This document shows positions 16,279 to 25,767 of a DNA stretch of 37,325 bases, in pieces. This stretch comes from Bacteroidales bacterium. GTDB taxonomy: Bacteria > Bacteroidota > Bacteroidia > Bacteroidales > WCHB1-69. The notes under the pieces are model-generated. The model saw only the letters and a list, made by a program, of their open reading frames with translations. It made no database searches and was not told the DNA's origin. The DNA is taken from assembly GCA_017506175.1 (NCBI GenBank), contig JAFVNW010000022.1:1-37325 (forward strand), given 5' to 3'. Position numbers and translations under genes: made by a program. Numbering within the stretch: the stretch's first letter is position 1; each line of letters opens with the position of its first letter.

Positions 16279-17317
16279 ACATTTTGCGGTAATATTCCTG
16301 ATAGCTTCCAGAAGTCACGTTGTCGAGCCATTTTTCATTGGCAAGGTACCAATCCACGGTGGCATCGAACCCCTCATCGAATTGGATGGTGGGTTGCCAG
16401 CCGAGTTCGGTGTGCAACTTGGTGGCGTCAATGGCGTAGCGCAGGTCGTGGCCGGCGCGGTCGGTTACGTAAGTGATTAACGACAAGGAGGTTCCCTCTG
16501 GACGGCCCAGTTTGTGGTCGAGAATCTCTATCAGCTTTTTGATGAGGTCAATGTTGCGCCATTCGTTGTTCCCACCGATGTTGTAGGTGCTTCCCGTCTG
16601 TCCTTTGTGAAAGATGAGGTCGATGGCGCGGGCGTGGTCCACCACGTAGAGCCAGTCGCGCACGTTGATTCCTTTCCCATAAACGGGGAGCGATTTGTTG
16701 TGCTTTATGTTGTTGATAAACAGCGGGATGAGTTTTTCTGGGAATTGGTTCGGGCCGTAGTTGTTGGAGCAGTTGGAAATGACGCTGGGAAGTCCGTAGG
16801 TGTCATGATAGGCGCGCACGAAGTGGTCGGAGCTGGCCTTGGAAGCGGAGTAGGGGCTGTGGGGTGAGTAGGGGGTGGTCTCTTTGAAGGAGCCGGTTTC
16901 ACCAAGCGCACCATAAACCTCATCGGTGGAGATATGGTAGAAACGCTTGCCCTCGTAGTTCTCTTTCCAGAGGTTCTTGGCGGCGTTCAGCAGATTGACG
17001 GTGCCTACAACGTTGGTGAAGATGAACTCCATCGGGTTGGTGATGGAGCGGTCCACGTGCGATTCCGCCGCAAGGTGAATCACACCGTCAAAACGTTCTT
17101 TCTCAAATAGTTGGTTGATGAATCCTGCATCCACAATGTCTCCTTTCACAAAGTGGTAATTGGGCTTTTGGTCAATGTCGGACAGATTTTCAAGGTTGCC
17201 GGCATAAGTCAGCTTGTCAAGGTTAAATATTTGATAATCAGGATACTTGTTAACAAAAAGCCGGACTACATGGGATCCGATGAAGCCCGCGCCGCCTGTG
17301 ATGAGGATTTTTTTCAT
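16268..17317 (-). CDS. rmlB: dTDP-glucose 4,6-dehydratase
   Basis: This 349-aa extended short-chain dehydrogenase converts dTDP-glucose to dTDP-4-keto-6-deoxyglucose, the second step of dTDP-rhamnose synthesis. The NAD-binding loop is GGAGFIGSH at 8-16. The catalytic Thr-Asp-Glu is T131-D132-E133 in YHISTDEVYG, and the YxxxK pair is Y156/K160 in PYSASKAS. HLAAESHVDRSI (81-92) is diagnostic for RmlB. No rmlA, rmlC or rmlD neighbours are visible here. It has its own promoter at 17338-17367 and runs on into the DAHP-synthase gene. Confidence 0.95.
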   Translation of the reverse strand: MKKILITGGAGFIGSHVVRLFVNKYPDYQIFNLDKLTYAGNLENLSDIDQKPNYHFVKGDIVDAGFINQLFEKERFDGVIHLAAESHVDRSITNPMEFIFTNVVGTVNLLNAAKNLWKENYEGKRFYHISTDEVYGALGETGSFKETTPYSPHSPYSASKASSDHFVRAYHDTYGLPSVISNCSNNYGPNQFPEKLIPLFINNIKHNKSLPVYGKGINVRDWLYVVDHARAIDLIFHKGQTGSTYNIGGNNEWRNIDLIKKLIEILDHKLGRPEGTSLSLITYVTDRAGHDLRYAIDATKLHTELGWQPTIQFDEGFDATVDWYLANEKWLDNVTSGSYQEYYRKMYGE

Positions 17318-17337
17318 ATTGCTAAAATTTTGAAGTG

Positions 17338-17367
17338 CAAAGATACATCTTTAAAATGATTTCCCAA
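17338..17367 (-). promoter_or_regulatory. Bacteroidetes-type promoter of rmlB
   Basis: On the minus strand TTG (17367-17365), a 19-nt spacer and TATCTTTG (17345-17338) match the -33/-7 consensus. The ATG is 20 nt downstream of the -7 box. Confidence 0.65.
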
Positions 17368-17386
17368 GTGGGGAATGAACAATCAC

Positions 17387-17415
17387 AAAAAAAAGGATGG
17401 CGGAAAAGCCATCCT
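17387..17415 (-). terminator. Rho-independent terminator of the SIMPL-domain gene
   Basis: In the minus direction a stem AGGATGGC/GCCATCCT (17415-17408 and 17401-17394) with a 6-nt loop is followed by a run of eight T (17394-17387). It lies 28 nt after the stop of the gene at 17443 and just upstream of the rmlB promoter. Confidence 0.85.
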
Positions 17416-17442
17416 CTTTATAAGAAAACACGTAACAATTTA

Positions 17443-18195
17443 TTATTTTACCTCATAGGTGAGTCTCATATTGATGCTGGCGCGTTTTTGTTTGGAGGAG
17501 GTATTGAATGCGCCGCCCCAGGTGTAGTCCTCGTCGCTGGAATTGGGGGCGGTGATTTGGAATACGCCCATGTTGGCATTCACGAGGCCGTCTAATTTGG
17601 CACCGGCGTTCTTTGTGATGGTTTGAGCGCGGTTGCGGGCGTCTTTGGAAGCCTCTTCGAGCATCTTGATTTTCAAGTCGGCCAGCTTGGTATAGTAGTA
17701 GCTGGGGCTGTTGCTGTTGAGGTTGATGTCCTGGTCGTACAACTCGGCAACTTCGCGTTCCACTTTTTCAACCAAATCCACATTCTTGGATTCAATCCGG
17801 ATGTTTTGCGTGGCGCGGTAGCCTTTGAAAACGGAAACGTAGTGGGAGTTCCCGTTTGCATCGTATTCATAACGGCCGTCGTAGTCGGGATTTGCGGAAA
17901 CGGATTTGAAATCGATTTCATTTGCTTGGATTCCCTTGCTAATCAAGTAGTCTTTCACAATTTTGTTTTGTTCTTTGATTGTTGAGTAGGCCTCTTTCAT
18001 GGTGGGTTTCAGTGCGCTGTAGTCAAGCGTCCACACGATAAGGTCGGAGGTGAAGTCTTTTTCAGCCAGACCTACCACAGAGATTGTCTTTTGCGGTTTT
18101 TTTGTTTTGTAGTAATAACCGCCGATGGCCGTGGCTGCTAAAACGAAGCAGATGCTTGCCACAATACCGATGATTAAAGAAGCAGTGTTTTTCAT
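17443..18195 (-). CDS. SIMPL-domain (DUF541) protein, membrane-anchored
   Basis: This 250-aa protein has one N-terminal transmembrane or uncleaved signal segment (SLIIGIVASICFVLAATAIGG) followed by a periplasmic SIMPL/DUF541 domain: KTISVVGLAEKDFTSDLI near 34-51, then the repeated-strand region and a C-terminal RASINMRLTYEV. Family members (e.g. YggE-like) are linked to oxidative stress and outer-envelope maintenance, without a defined reaction. Its own terminator is at 17387-17415. Start ATG at 18195 matches the start of the hydrophobic segment. Confidence 0.87.
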   Translation of the reverse strand: MKNTASLIIGIVASICFVLAATAIGGYYYKTKKPQKTISVVGLAEKDFTSDLIVWTLDYSALKPTMKEAYSTIKEQNKIVKDYLISKGIQANEIDFKSVSANPDYDGRYEYDANGNSHYVSVFKGYRATQNIRIESKNVDLVEKVEREVAELYDQDINLNSNSPSYYYTKLADLKIKMLEEASKDARNRAQTITKNAGAKLDGLVNANMGVFQITAPNSSDEDYTWGGAFNTSSKQKRASINMRLTYEVK

Positions 18196-18621
18196 GATTT
18201 GTTAATGATTAAAAATATGTGAGATAACGCGAATGATGTCTTCTTTATTATTGCAAAAAGATAATTTTTCTTGGTCTTTCTTTCAACTTGTTTTTTGGGG
18301 GGTGACTTTATACTAGTTAGAAAGATTTTCTAATTTTAGTATTGCTGTTTCTGAATTAATTAGTATTTTTGCATCGCCATTCGTTTGAGAAGCACTAGTG
18401 GAGTTAATCCTGCTTAATGAGTTCAAGCGTTTGGCTTTTTTGTTTTTGTTATGTTTACCTTCTTTAATCACAATTAAGCAATTTCTATATAAATAGTCAC
18501 CAGAAACACAAAACGCGGCCATTCAAGACCGCGTTAAAAATGTTCGGGTTCCTGTCAACTAGTATATAGTCACTTGTTTTTTAACGCGTTCGGTTCCTCG
18601 TTGTGGTGTCGGCAATTCCCT
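18196..18621. other. 426-nt intergenic region without a supported gene
   Basis: It contains the ComM terminator (18508-18535) and a small perfect inverted repeat TTAGAAA-GAT-TTTCTAA (18317-18333). A 69-codon minus-strand frame (18313-18522) begins inside the terminator loop and is not accepted as a gene. Confidence 0.5.
18508..18535 (-). terminator. Terminator of the YifB/ComM gene
   Basis: The minus strand forms a 9-bp stem AACGCGGTC/GGCCGCGTT with one T-G pair and a 6-nt loop, followed by TTGTGTTT. It lies about 90 nt after the stop of the gene at 18622. Confidence 0.65.
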
Positions 18622-20163
18622 TTACCGTCCCCAGCTGTCCCTGTCAAGACTGCGGAAATGGATGGCTTCCGAAAGGTGGTCGAGGCCGATGTCGGGTGAA
18701 TGGCTGAGGTCGGCGATAGTGCGCGAGACCTTCAGAATTCTGTCGAAAGCGCGCGCTGACAGCCCCAGTCGATCCATCGCCTTTTTCAGCATCAGTTGTC
18801 CTTCTTCGGAAATTTTGCAATATTCTCGCACCATCTTGCTGCTCATCTGGGCGTTGCAGAAGATGCCGCTACATTCGGCGAAACGCGCTTTCTGCATTTC
18901 GCGTGCCGCCACCACCCGTTTGCGGATGTCGGCGCTCTTCTCCACCGGTTTGCTACTGGCCAGCTCCTCGTGGCTCACCGGCACCACCTCCACGTGCAGG
19001 TCGATGCGGTCCATCAACGGTCCGGAGATGCGGCTGAGGTAGCGCTGGACCACTCCCTCTCCGCAAGTACACGGGATCTTGGGATTGTTGTAGTTGCCAC
19101 ACGGGCAAGGGTTCATAGCGGCGACAAACATGAACGAGGCGGGGAATTCCACGCTGTATTTGGAGCGGGAGATGGTGACGAAGCGGTCTTCTAAGGGTTG
19201 CCGCATCACCTCCAGCACGCTTCGCTTGAACTCTGGCAGTTCATCGAGAAACAAAACTCCGTTGTGGGCGAGAGAGATTTCTCCCGGTTGGGGATGCGTT
19301 CCTCCGCCCACGAGGGCCACGTCGCTGATGGTGTGGTGCGGTGCGCGGAACGGGCGTACGCAGATGAGCGATGAGAAACGGCTCATCTTGCCGGCAACGG
19401 AGTGTATCTTGGTGGTTTCCAAGGCTTCGTCCAGTGTGAGTGGCGGCAGGATGGAGGGCAGCCGCTTGGCGAGCATTGTCTTGCCGGAGCCAGGAGCACC
19501 GATGAAAATCACGTTGTGCCCGCCCGCCGCCGCAATCTCCAACGCCCGCTTGATGTTCTCCTGACCCTTGACATCTGAAAAGTCGAACTCGTACTCGTTG
19601 AGGCTCTTCTGGAATTCCTCCTGCGTGTTGATGACGGTCGGCTCTATGGGGATGCCGTTGTTGAAAAAGTCGATGACCTGCTTGATGTTCTCTACGCCGA
19701 GAATGTTGATCCCGTCCACGATGGCGGCTTCGCGAGCGTTCTGGATGGGCAGGATCACCCCTTTCTTGCCCCGCCGTTTGGCTTCGATGGCGACAGGCAA
19801 TGCACCTCGTATCGGTTGGAGCGAGCCGTCAAGTGACAATTCCCCCATTATATAGTAGTCTTCCACGATCTCCGCACCCAGAATCTGTCCTGATGCAATC
19901 AGGATGCCCACGGCGAGGGTTAGGTCAAAGGCGGAGCCCTCTTTCCGAATGTCGGCGGGCGCCATGTTGATGACGATTTTCTTTCCCGGAATTCTGTAGT
20001 TGTAATTCTTCAGTGCCGTATCAATGCGGTACTGACTCTCCTTGATGGCATTGTCGGGCAGACCGACTAAACAAAAATTGACACCGATTTCAACACTGAC
20101 CTCTACGGTAATTGGAATGGCAGCGACCCCCATCAGGGCGCAACTGTAAGTTCTGACGAGCAT
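18622..20163 (-). CDS. YifB/ComM family Mg-chelatase-like AAA+ ATPase
   Basis: This 513-aa cytoplasmic ATPase has an N-terminal Lon-protease-fold ChlI domain (about 20-160: [33 protein letters not shown]). The AAA+ module follows, with Walker A GAPGSGKT at 222-229, Walker [12 protein letters not shown], and a C-terminal domain including [17 protein letters not shown] with four Cys. ComM is a hexameric helicase promoting branch migration during natural transformation; the same family is often annotated YifB. Length matches the family (about 505-515 aa). A TATATTTG box (minus) is at 20197-20204, 34 nt before the ATG. Confidence 0.93.
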   Translation of the reverse strand: MLVRTYSCALMGVAAIPITVEVSVEIGVNFCLVGLPDNAIKESQYRIDTALKNYNYRIPGKKIVINMAPADIRKEGSAFDLTLAVGILIASGQILGAEIVEDYYIMGELSLDGSLQPIRGALPVAIEAKRRGKKGVILPIQNAREAAIVDGINILGVENIKQVIDFFNNGIPIEPTVINTQEEFQKSLNEYEFDFSDVKGQENIKRALEIAAAGGHNVIFIGAPGSGKTMLAKRLPSILPPLTLDEALETTKIHSVAGKMSRFSSLICVRPFRAPHHTISDVALVGGGTHPQPGEISLAHNGVLFLDELPEFKRSVLEVMRQPLEDRFVTISRSKYSVEFPASFMFVAAMNPCPCGNYNNPKIPCTCGEGVVQRYLSRISGPLMDRIDLHVEVVPVSHEELASSKPVEKSADIRKRVVAAREMQKARFAECSGIFCNAQMSSKMVREYCKISEEGQLMLKKAMDRLGLSARAFDRILKVSRTIADLSHSPDIGLDHLSEAIHFRSLDRDSWGR

Positions 20164-20251
20164 AGCGAGTTGTTTTAGTAATTATATTTGACGCCGCAAA
20201 TATACACTCGCCCAATGCCGATTTCGTCAATTGTTAATAACTTTTTTAAAT

Positions 20252-20713
20252 TTATTCGTTGATTTGAAAACGAATCGCTTCGTAAGTTCCCGAAGTGAAT
20301 CTGTCGGTTGTAATGAATTGATTATTAAGAAGATTTGCGCGCTTCCCATTCCCTTTATCCATTACGGCCTCCACAGTATTCCCCTCTTTTAAATAATAGA
20401 TGGTAAAGCAATCGGTGCACTCCTCCTTCTCGATTATCGTGATTTGTCCCGAATTTTGGAATTTTTCCATGGTTGTAGTCAGCGATTCGAAGTTCTCGCA
20501 TTCCTGCAGAATCTGATTAAGAATGATACTGTTGGTGGAGAAGGTTCGTTTGGGGTTGGGCGGAATATTCGGGTCGTCGCCGGAAAAGGTCTGCGGTTCC
20601 ACATAGTCATTCCCGAAGCTGATGCGCACGCCGCCGTTTCGGTCGTTGTCTTCCTGTGCTAAGCAGATGGAAATAGAGGAAAAGAGGAATAATAAGGTGA
20701 CGATATACTTCAT
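20252..20713 (-). CDS. Exported hypothetical protein, 153 aa
   Basis: The N-terminus is a signal peptide (MKYIVTLLFLFSSISICLAQ, cleavage after the Ala). The mature part starts with an acidic, Asn/Gly-rich stretch (EDNDRNGGVRISFGNDYVEP) and later contains a single Cys pair (EECTDC near residues 96-101). No family is recognised. It starts 12 nt after the stop of the lipoprotein gene upstream, so both are probably expressed together, and both products are in the envelope. Confidence 0.72.
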   Translation of the reverse strand: MKYIVTLLFLFSSISICLAQEDNDRNGGVRISFGNDYVEPQTFSGDDPNIPPNPKRTFSTNSIILNQILQECENFESLTTTMEKFQNSGQITIIEKEECTDCFTIYYLKEGNTVEAVMDKGNGKRANLLNNQFITTDRFTSGTYEAIRFQINE

Positions 20714-20725
20714 TGAAAGGGAGAT

Positions 20726-21256
20726 TTAGTTTGACTGATTCTTGAGTGAGTAGCGCATTTGGCAGCTTTTAGTGAACGTGCCGTTCTCAAGCATGGTGTT
20801 GATTTCGTCGGGAGAGGTGCGTTTGCAGGACCAAAGTTCCAACAAAGGATACTTGTCCAAGATGCTGTCGTAAAGTTCCGTAATGGAGGGCGGGTGCGGC
20901 AATTGAGCATACTCTTCGTAGGTGTATTTGGTGAAGGCGACACACTCGCCGATGCCGCGATTGTCGTACCAATAGCCGTTTTTGAGGGGGGAGGGGGTGG
21001 CGTAGCCGCTACCGTGTCGCACGTCGGCAGGGTCGGGGTAGCTGACAATCCGGCTCCGATCCGCCGACAACATGACCGGCACGTATTGACTATAGTCCTT
21101 TTTTGTCTTATAGACGTAAACGGGTGGCGCAACGGCTCCAACCTTTTGAGGCTCAGTTTGTTCTGTTTGCGTTACCTCGTCTTTCACCATCTTTTTGCGC
21201 GTACCGCAAGCAATAAGGGCCACAGACAAAAAGCCAATAAGGAGTATTTTTTTCAT
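20726..21256 (-). CDS. Lipoprotein, hypothetical, 176 aa
   Basis: The signal sequence MKKILLIGFLSVALIAC ends in a clear lipobox (LIAC, Cys17), followed by the charged GTRKKMVKDE. The mature protein is Tyr/Pro-rich (YVYKTKKDYSQYVPVMLSAD) with a conserved-looking GYWYDNRGIGECVAFTKY. Family unknown. It begins 44 nt downstream of the carbamate-kinase stop; a weak inverted repeat AGCGAT/ATCGCT covers that junction. Likely an outer-membrane or inner-membrane anchored periplasmic protein. Confidence 0.75.
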   Translation of the reverse strand: MKKILLIGFLSVALIACGTRKKMVKDEVTQTEQTEPQKVGAVAPPVYVYKTKKDYSQYVPVMLSADRSRIVSYPDPADVRHGSGYATPSPLKNGYWYDNRGIGECVAFTKYTYEEYAQLPHPPSITELYDSILDKYPLLELWSCKRTSPDEINTMLENGTFTKSCQMRYSLKNQSN

Positions 21257-21300
21257 TTTTTATAGATAACGTTTATCAGCGATGAGCTGTTGTTTAATCG

Positions 21301-22239
21301 CTACCTCACGATTCGCGTGCCGCAGGCGGGATTGCCCAACTGTCCGGCTTCGGTGATGATGCACTCTTTTCCGCCGCTTTCAACGAAGTAGATGGCTGCG
21401 CGAACTTTGGGTGCCATGGAACCTTCCGTGAAATGTCCTTCCTGCAAGTACTGTTTGGCTTCGGCAATCGTGATCGTGTCGAGTGCCTTCTCGTTAGGTT
21501 TCTTGAAGTTGAGGTAAACCTTCGGAACGTCTGTCAGGATGTAGAACTCGTCGGCACCGATTTCAACGGCTACCAGCGCGGAGGCCAAGTCCTTGTCGAT
21601 AACCGCTTCCACACCTATGATTTGGTTGTCCTTGACAACGACGGGAATGCCGCCGCCGCCCACGGTGACGACGATGTTTCCGGCATTGGCCAGCTGTTTC
21701 ACGATGTCGATGTTGGCGACCTTCAACGGTTTGGGGGAGGCGACCACTTTGCGCCATCCGTTGCCCTTCGGGTCTTCGCGGAAAATGGAACCCGTCTCGG
21801 CTGCATACGCGTCAGCCTCGTCCTTGTCGTAGTAGGGACCCACCGGCTTGGTCGGGTTCTTGAACATCGGGTCTTCCCTGTCCACCTCCACTTGGGTGAC
21901 GATGGTCACGACGTTCTTTTTGATGTTTTCTTTTGCAAAAATGTTGCGGAAACCTTGTTCAATGAGATAGCCGATCGAACCTTGGGTCTCGGAAACACAG
22001 AAATCCATTGGCATGATTTGCAGACCGAAAGTCTTGTTTCCCGCTTCGTGCTGAAGCATCACGTTGCCCACTTGCGGACCGTTGCCGTGGCCGATAACGA
22101 TATTGTAGTCTTGTTTCAGAAGTCCGAGTAAAGATTGACAGGTTTGGCTTACGTTTTCGATTTGTTCTTTGTAGGTGCCTTTCTGACCGCTACGTAAAAG
22201 GGCATTTCCACCGAATGCCACAACTGCTAATTTTGCCAT
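21301..22239 (-). CDS. arcC: Carbamate kinase
   Basis: This 312-aa amino-acid-kinase-fold enzyme transfers phosphate between carbamoyl phosphate and ADP. Motifs are VAFGGNALL near 6-14, the VIGHGNGPQVG loop near 47-57, TVGGGGIPVV in the middle and TDVPKVYLNF. The C-terminus MAPKVRAAIYFVESGGKECI matches the family. The ATG at 22239 gives the canonical MAKLAVVAFGGN start and lies 32 nt after the -7 box; an upstream extension to 22341 would cross the promoter. Arginine deiminase and ornithine carbamoyltransferase genes are not adjacent. Confidence 0.95.
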   Translation of the reverse strand: MAKLAVVAFGGNALLRSGQKGTYKEQIENVSQTCQSLLGLLKQDYNIVIGHGNGPQVGNVMLQHEAGNKTFGLQIMPMDFCVSETQGSIGYLIEQGFRNIFAKENIKKNVVTIVTQVEVDREDPMFKNPTKPVGPYYDKDEADAYAAETGSIFREDPKGNGWRKVVASPKPLKVANIDIVKQLANAGNIVVTVGGGGIPVVVKDNQIIGVEAVIDKDLASALVAVEIGADEFYILTDVPKVYLNFKKPNEKALDTITIAEAKQYLQEGHFTEGSMAPKVRAAIYFVESGGKECIITEAGQLGNPACGTRIVR

Positions 22240-22271
22240 TTCTTGAGTTTTTGGTTTAATAAATTGGGCGG

Positions 22272-22300
22272 CAAAGATACGATTTTTTAGAGGATTACAA
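22272..22300 (-). promoter_or_regulatory. Bacteroidetes-type promoter of arcC
   Basis: On the minus strand TTG (22300-22298), an 18-nt spacer and TATCTTTG (22279-22272). It decides the start of arcC at 22239. Confidence 0.65.
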
Positions 22301-22321
22301 GACTTGGGTGAAATTCTATTG

Positions 22322-22807
22322 TTATTTTGTAGAAAAACCAATGGAATTATTCAATATTTTGACGATTTCTTCAAGATGTTTTGCATCGGTTTCATCAAAA
22401 GTGAATAGCTCGTCGCTGTCTATGTCAAGCACGCCAACGACTTCGTTTTCGGCGTTGAAGAGGGGCACGACGATTTCGGATTTTGAGAGGCTGCTACAGG
22501 CGATGTGTCCGGGAAATTCTTCTACATCTTTGACAATCAATGTCTTGCGTTGTTTCCATGCGGTTCCGCACACACCCTTTCCTTTCGGAATACGCAGGCA
22601 CGCCACGCTCCCTTGAAACGGGCCGATTACCAATTGTTCGTCTTCCACCAGATAGAATCCCACCCAGAAGAATCCCATCGCATCGTGAATGGCGGCGCAG
22701 GTTTCGGCCAAGCGCGCGGTCCAGTTCGTCTCTCCCTCCAGCAAAGAGCTCACTTGCGCCACCAATAGTTCATATTTTTGTTCTTTTGTCATTTTTTTTG
22801 AGTCCAT
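22322..22807 (-). CDS. GAF-domain free methionine-(R)-sulfoxide reductase (fRMsr)
   Basis: This 161-aa cytoplasmic enzyme is a single GAF domain. The family motif with the catalytic cysteines is GSVACLRIPKGKGVCGTAWK, and SEIVVPLFNAENEVVGVLDI follows. FFWVGFYLVEDEQLVIGPFQ is typical of the YebR/fRMsr group, which reduces free Met-R-O with thioredoxin. Start is uncertain: ATG at 22807 or 22792; a longer frame to 22864 adds residues outside the family pattern. Its stop lies just upstream of the arcC promoter. Confidence 0.9.
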   Translation of the reverse strand: MDSKKMTKEQKYELLVAQVSSLLEGETNWTARLAETCAAIHDAMGFFWVGFYLVEDEQLVIGPFQGSVACLRIPKGKGVCGTAWKQRKTLIVKDVEEFPGHIACSSLSKSEIVVPLFNAENEVVGVLDIDSDELFTFDETDAKHLEEIVKILNNSIGFSTK

Positions 22808-22877
22808 ATTTCTCTTTTTTGTTTGATTAACCGGAAAGCCTATTCTCAGAAGTGGCAGGTCCATGAATCTCCATTCA

Positions 22878-24155
22878 CTATTTACCGATTTCCCTAATTA
22901 AAATTTTGGAAAACGGAACCTGCTCTCTTTCAGCCTGTTTCAATAATTCTTGATAAGTTTCTTTTTCCGCCATGATTTGGTTTAGGCGTTGAATCTTTGG
23001 GGCGGTTTTGTAATTGGGGTATAGGGCGGTCAATGCCTCCTCAATGAATCCCCAGCCGAAGTCATAGAGGTTGGCATCGGTGATGCAAAGGAGGATGATC
23101 TCATGGTTTTCAATGGTTTCTTTCAATTTTGATTTGTCCACCCAAACGATGTTTTCAAAAATGTCGGGGTAAACCGTGCGGTTGTAGTACCAGAACAGGT
23201 TTTCGGAGAAGAGGTTCTTGCTGATGCCGCTATTCCAGATGCTCCAATAGTAGCTGTCGGCGATGGTGAGAACTCTCGGTTTCTGGTGGACAGCCGGATT
23301 ATTGTTAAAAGTGCAAATTGGGAAGTTCATTTGTTCGTGCGGTAATGGGAACAGCAGGTTCATGGAGGGTTCCATGTCGAAATCCAAGTCTTTGTTATAC
23401 ATTGAGTTGGAATCGCCTATGTGAATGATTTCCGGCAGATTGATGCCGCATTTGCTTTCAATGAAATGGTTGAGGGTATCGGCGGCGAGCCACAGTCCAT
23501 AGCTGCTCCAATGCACGCCATACTTGGAGTAGAGCTTGTGCGGCGCAGTCGGTTTCAGTTGTTTGAAGTAAGAATTGAGGTCCAGATAGTCCACCTTGTA
23601 GGAATCGCAGGCGGAAACGAAAGCCGAGAAATTGCTAATTGTTTTATTTTCAGGGTGATAGCGTGCGGGAATGAATTCTGGATAGATGCTTGCTTTGCCG
23701 GGCTCCAAAATCAACAGTAACTCCACATCATATTGCGTTTTTAACAAATCTTGCAATTGCTTCAACGCTTTGACTTTTTCGCGCACTAAATCCTCTCCGA
23801 TGAAATTGCGCCCCAAGTATTCGGTGATGTACATCTCTTCGTAAAAGCAGTCCTCTTTTCCCAGTACCACCTTTTCGGCATTGGTGTAGCGGAATAGTCT
23901 GTAATTCAGTTCGTTGTAAGCGCGAATCCAGTAATTGCCCAAGCCGATTTCCCTACGGACCTGCTCATCGGCGTTGGCTTGAAGCGAGCCGTTCAGGTAG
24001 TTTGCAAAGCTGATTTCAGGCAGGGAATCCTCGCTTACCCCATTTAGCTTTTCACCCGAAATTGAAGGGAAAAACGACAAAATCAGGGGCAAAACCATCA
24101 GCAGGATGGTTGAAATCCAAAGGGGAAATGCCGGAAACCTGTCGTTTTTATTCAT
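22878..24155 (-). CDS. AlgJ/AlgX-like SGNH-fold protein (O-acetylation partner)
   Basis: This 425-aa protein has one N-terminal membrane segment (PLWISTILLMVLPLILSFFP) and a periplasmic domain of the AlgX/AlgJ/DHHW type. Motifs are YSKYGVHWSSYGLWLAAD (H215, W216) and LTIADSYYWS (D300, S301), which would carry the nucleophile. In AlgX the His motif is D-x-HW; here the Asp position is Gly (GVHW), so either another acid serves or this clade is different. It starts 3 nt after the stop of the MBOAT gene, so the two form one transcription unit, as algI/algJ do in alginate acetylation. The acceptor polymer is unknown. Confidence 0.82.
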   Translation of the reverse strand: MNKNDRFPAFPLWISTILLMVLPLILSFFPSISGEKLNGVSEDSLPEISFANYLNGSLQANADEQVRREIGLGNYWIRAYNELNYRLFRYTNAEKVVLGKEDCFYEEMYITEYLGRNFIGEDLVREKVKALKQLQDLLKTQYDVELLLILEPGKASIYPEFIPARYHPENKTISNFSAFVSACDSYKVDYLDLNSYFKQLKPTAPHKLYSKYGVHWSSYGLWLAADTLNHFIESKCGINLPEIIHIGDSNSMYNKDLDFDMEPSMNLLFPLPHEQMNFPICTFNNNPAVHQKPRVLTIADSYYWSIWNSGISKNLFSENLFWYYNRTVYPDIFENIVWVDKSKLKETIENHEIILLCITDANLYDFGWGFIEEALTALYPNYKTAPKIQRLNQIMAEKETYQELLKQAEREQVPFSKILIREIGK

Positions 24156-24158
24156 AAT

Positions 24159-25580
24159 TTAAAATCTGAAATAGATGAAGGGGTTGAGGCCGCCGCCCAG
24201 CAGTGCGCCGCCGCAAAGCACGAAGAGCACTACCGAAACGATAAAGCCGAAATAGAGGATTTTATGGTTTGGTTTATTTGTAAATAGTTGATACTGAATG
24301 TTTTCTATTTTGTTAAAGTAGCCGATGAAGGAGCAGAAGAGGGCGATGAAGAAGATGCAGAGAAAGCGGCTGTCGAAGTAGAACTCGTCGATGCGGAAGT
24401 CGAACGAGAACATTTTCTTCAAATATCGGAATCCGTAGCCGATGTTGTCGGCGCGGAAAAACACCCATCCGACGGCAACCACGAGGAAAGTTAACAATGT
24501 GGAGGGCAGTTTCCCCATCTTTTTGAGCACTTTTAACATGAACATTTTATCCAAAATGAGGAAAAAGCCGTGGAAGAGCCCCCAAAAGATGAAGGTCCAT
24601 GCGGCTCCGTGCCAAAAACCAGAAACGAAGAAGACGATGGCAAGGTTGAGGTGCATTCTTGGAACGGGCACGCGATTGCCACCGAGCGGTATGTAGAGGT
24701 AGTCTTTCATCCACGCGCCTAACGTGATGTGCCAGCGCCGCCAGAACTCCGTGATACTCTGCGAGATATAAGGGAAGTTGAAGTTTTCTGGGAATTTGAA
24801 TCCCATCATCTGTCCCAGCCCTAATGCCATGTCGGAGTAGCCGGAGAAGTCGAAGTAGATTTGGAAGGTGTAGGCGAGAATGCCCATCCAAGCGGTGCTG
24901 GTGGAGAAGAAGTCGGGCGAGACGGTGAAAATGGCGTCCACCTGCTCTGCCAGCACGTTGGCAATCAGCACTTTCTTTGCTAATCCAACCATGAATCGAG
25001 AGAAGCCATTTGCCCGTCGCGCGTAAGTGTCATCCTGCTGTCGGTCAGTGAGTTGCGCAGCAATATCCTTGTAGCGCACAATCGGACCGGCAATCAGCTG
25101 CGGAAACATCAGAATGTACAGCAGCAGGTCGGTGAACTTGCGCTGCGGTGCGGTCGTTTCGCGATAGACATCTACCATGTAAGAGATCTTCTGGAAGGTG
25201 ATGAAGGAAATCCCGACAGGCAGTGCCACCTTCGCCCATGCAAACGGCTTCCATCCGAAAAGCGCGTACAATTCTTGCAGGTTTTCAACAAAGAAATTCG
25301 CATATTTAACATAGAGCAAAATGCCCACATTGATGAAAATGGAGGCGGCAAGCCATCGTTTTTTTGACTTTTCCGGACTTCGCGGCAGCTTTTTCGCGAT
25401 GAAATAGTCGATCAGCACCGAAGCGACTACCACCAGCGTGAATCTCGGCTCGCCCCACGAATAGAAAAACAAACTTGCAATCAGCAGAATGTAATTCTTG
25501 ACTTTGTAAGGCACCAACCAATAGATTATCAGTGTGATAGGGAGGAAGAGGAACAGAAAAAACGGCGAGCTGAAAACCAT
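24159..25580 (-). CDS. MBOAT-family O-acyltransferase (AlgI-like)
   Basis: This 473-aa polytopic membrane protein has 10 or more hydrophobic segments. Signature elements are SQSITEFWRRWHITLGAWMK (H284), DYLYIPLGGNR and the catalytic-His motif SGFWHGAAWTFIFWGLFHG (H324). AlgI-type enzymes pass acetyl groups across the inner membrane to a periplasmic SGNH partner, here the next gene. The ATG at 25580 gives the standard MVFSSPFFLFLFLPI start; the open frame before it is not membrane-like. A TATTTTTG box (minus) lies at 25662-25669. Confidence 0.93.
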   Translation of the reverse strand: MVFSSPFFLFLFLPITLIIYWLVPYKVKNYILLIASLFFYSWGEPRFTLVVVASVLIDYFIAKKLPRSPEKSKKRWLAASIFINVGILLYVKYANFFVENLQELYALFGWKPFAWAKVALPVGISFITFQKISYMVDVYRETTAPQRKFTDLLLYILMFPQLIAGPIVRYKDIAAQLTDRQQDDTYARRANGFSRFMVGLAKKVLIANVLAEQVDAIFTVSPDFFSTSTAWMGILAYTFQIYFDFSGYSDMALGLGQMMGFKFPENFNFPYISQSITEFWRRWHITLGAWMKDYLYIPLGGNRVPVPRMHLNLAIVFFVSGFWHGAAWTFIFWGLFHGFFLILDKMFMLKVLKKMGKLPSTLLTFLVVAVGWVFFRADNIGYGFRYLKKMFSFDFRIDEFYFDSRFLCIFFIALFCSFIGYFNKIENIQYQLFTNKPNHKILYFGFIVSVVLFVLCGGALLGGGLNPFIYFRF

Positions 25581-25767
25581 GATGAGGGATGCGGTGTGAA
25601 ATCCTGTAGGTGCGTGCGGGGTGTTCTGGTTTAGGAGTGTATTAAATTCTTTGTCATCGGGCAAAAATAAAAAATAATTGAATATGTTGCCGATTTTTAT
25701 TATTGAGGTTGATCTCTGCTCACAAAGACCGCGCACGATTGCACCGATTCGTGGTGCTCCGTCCTCC

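Noticed and set aside
18313-18522. 69-codon minus-strand frame
   Set aside because: Its only ATG lies inside the loop of the ComM terminator and there is no promoter-like box; probably not translated.
20710-21141. 143-codon minus-strand frame
   Set aside because: It overlaps the lipoprotein gene in another frame and is Thr/Pro/Cys-rich without a signal sequence.
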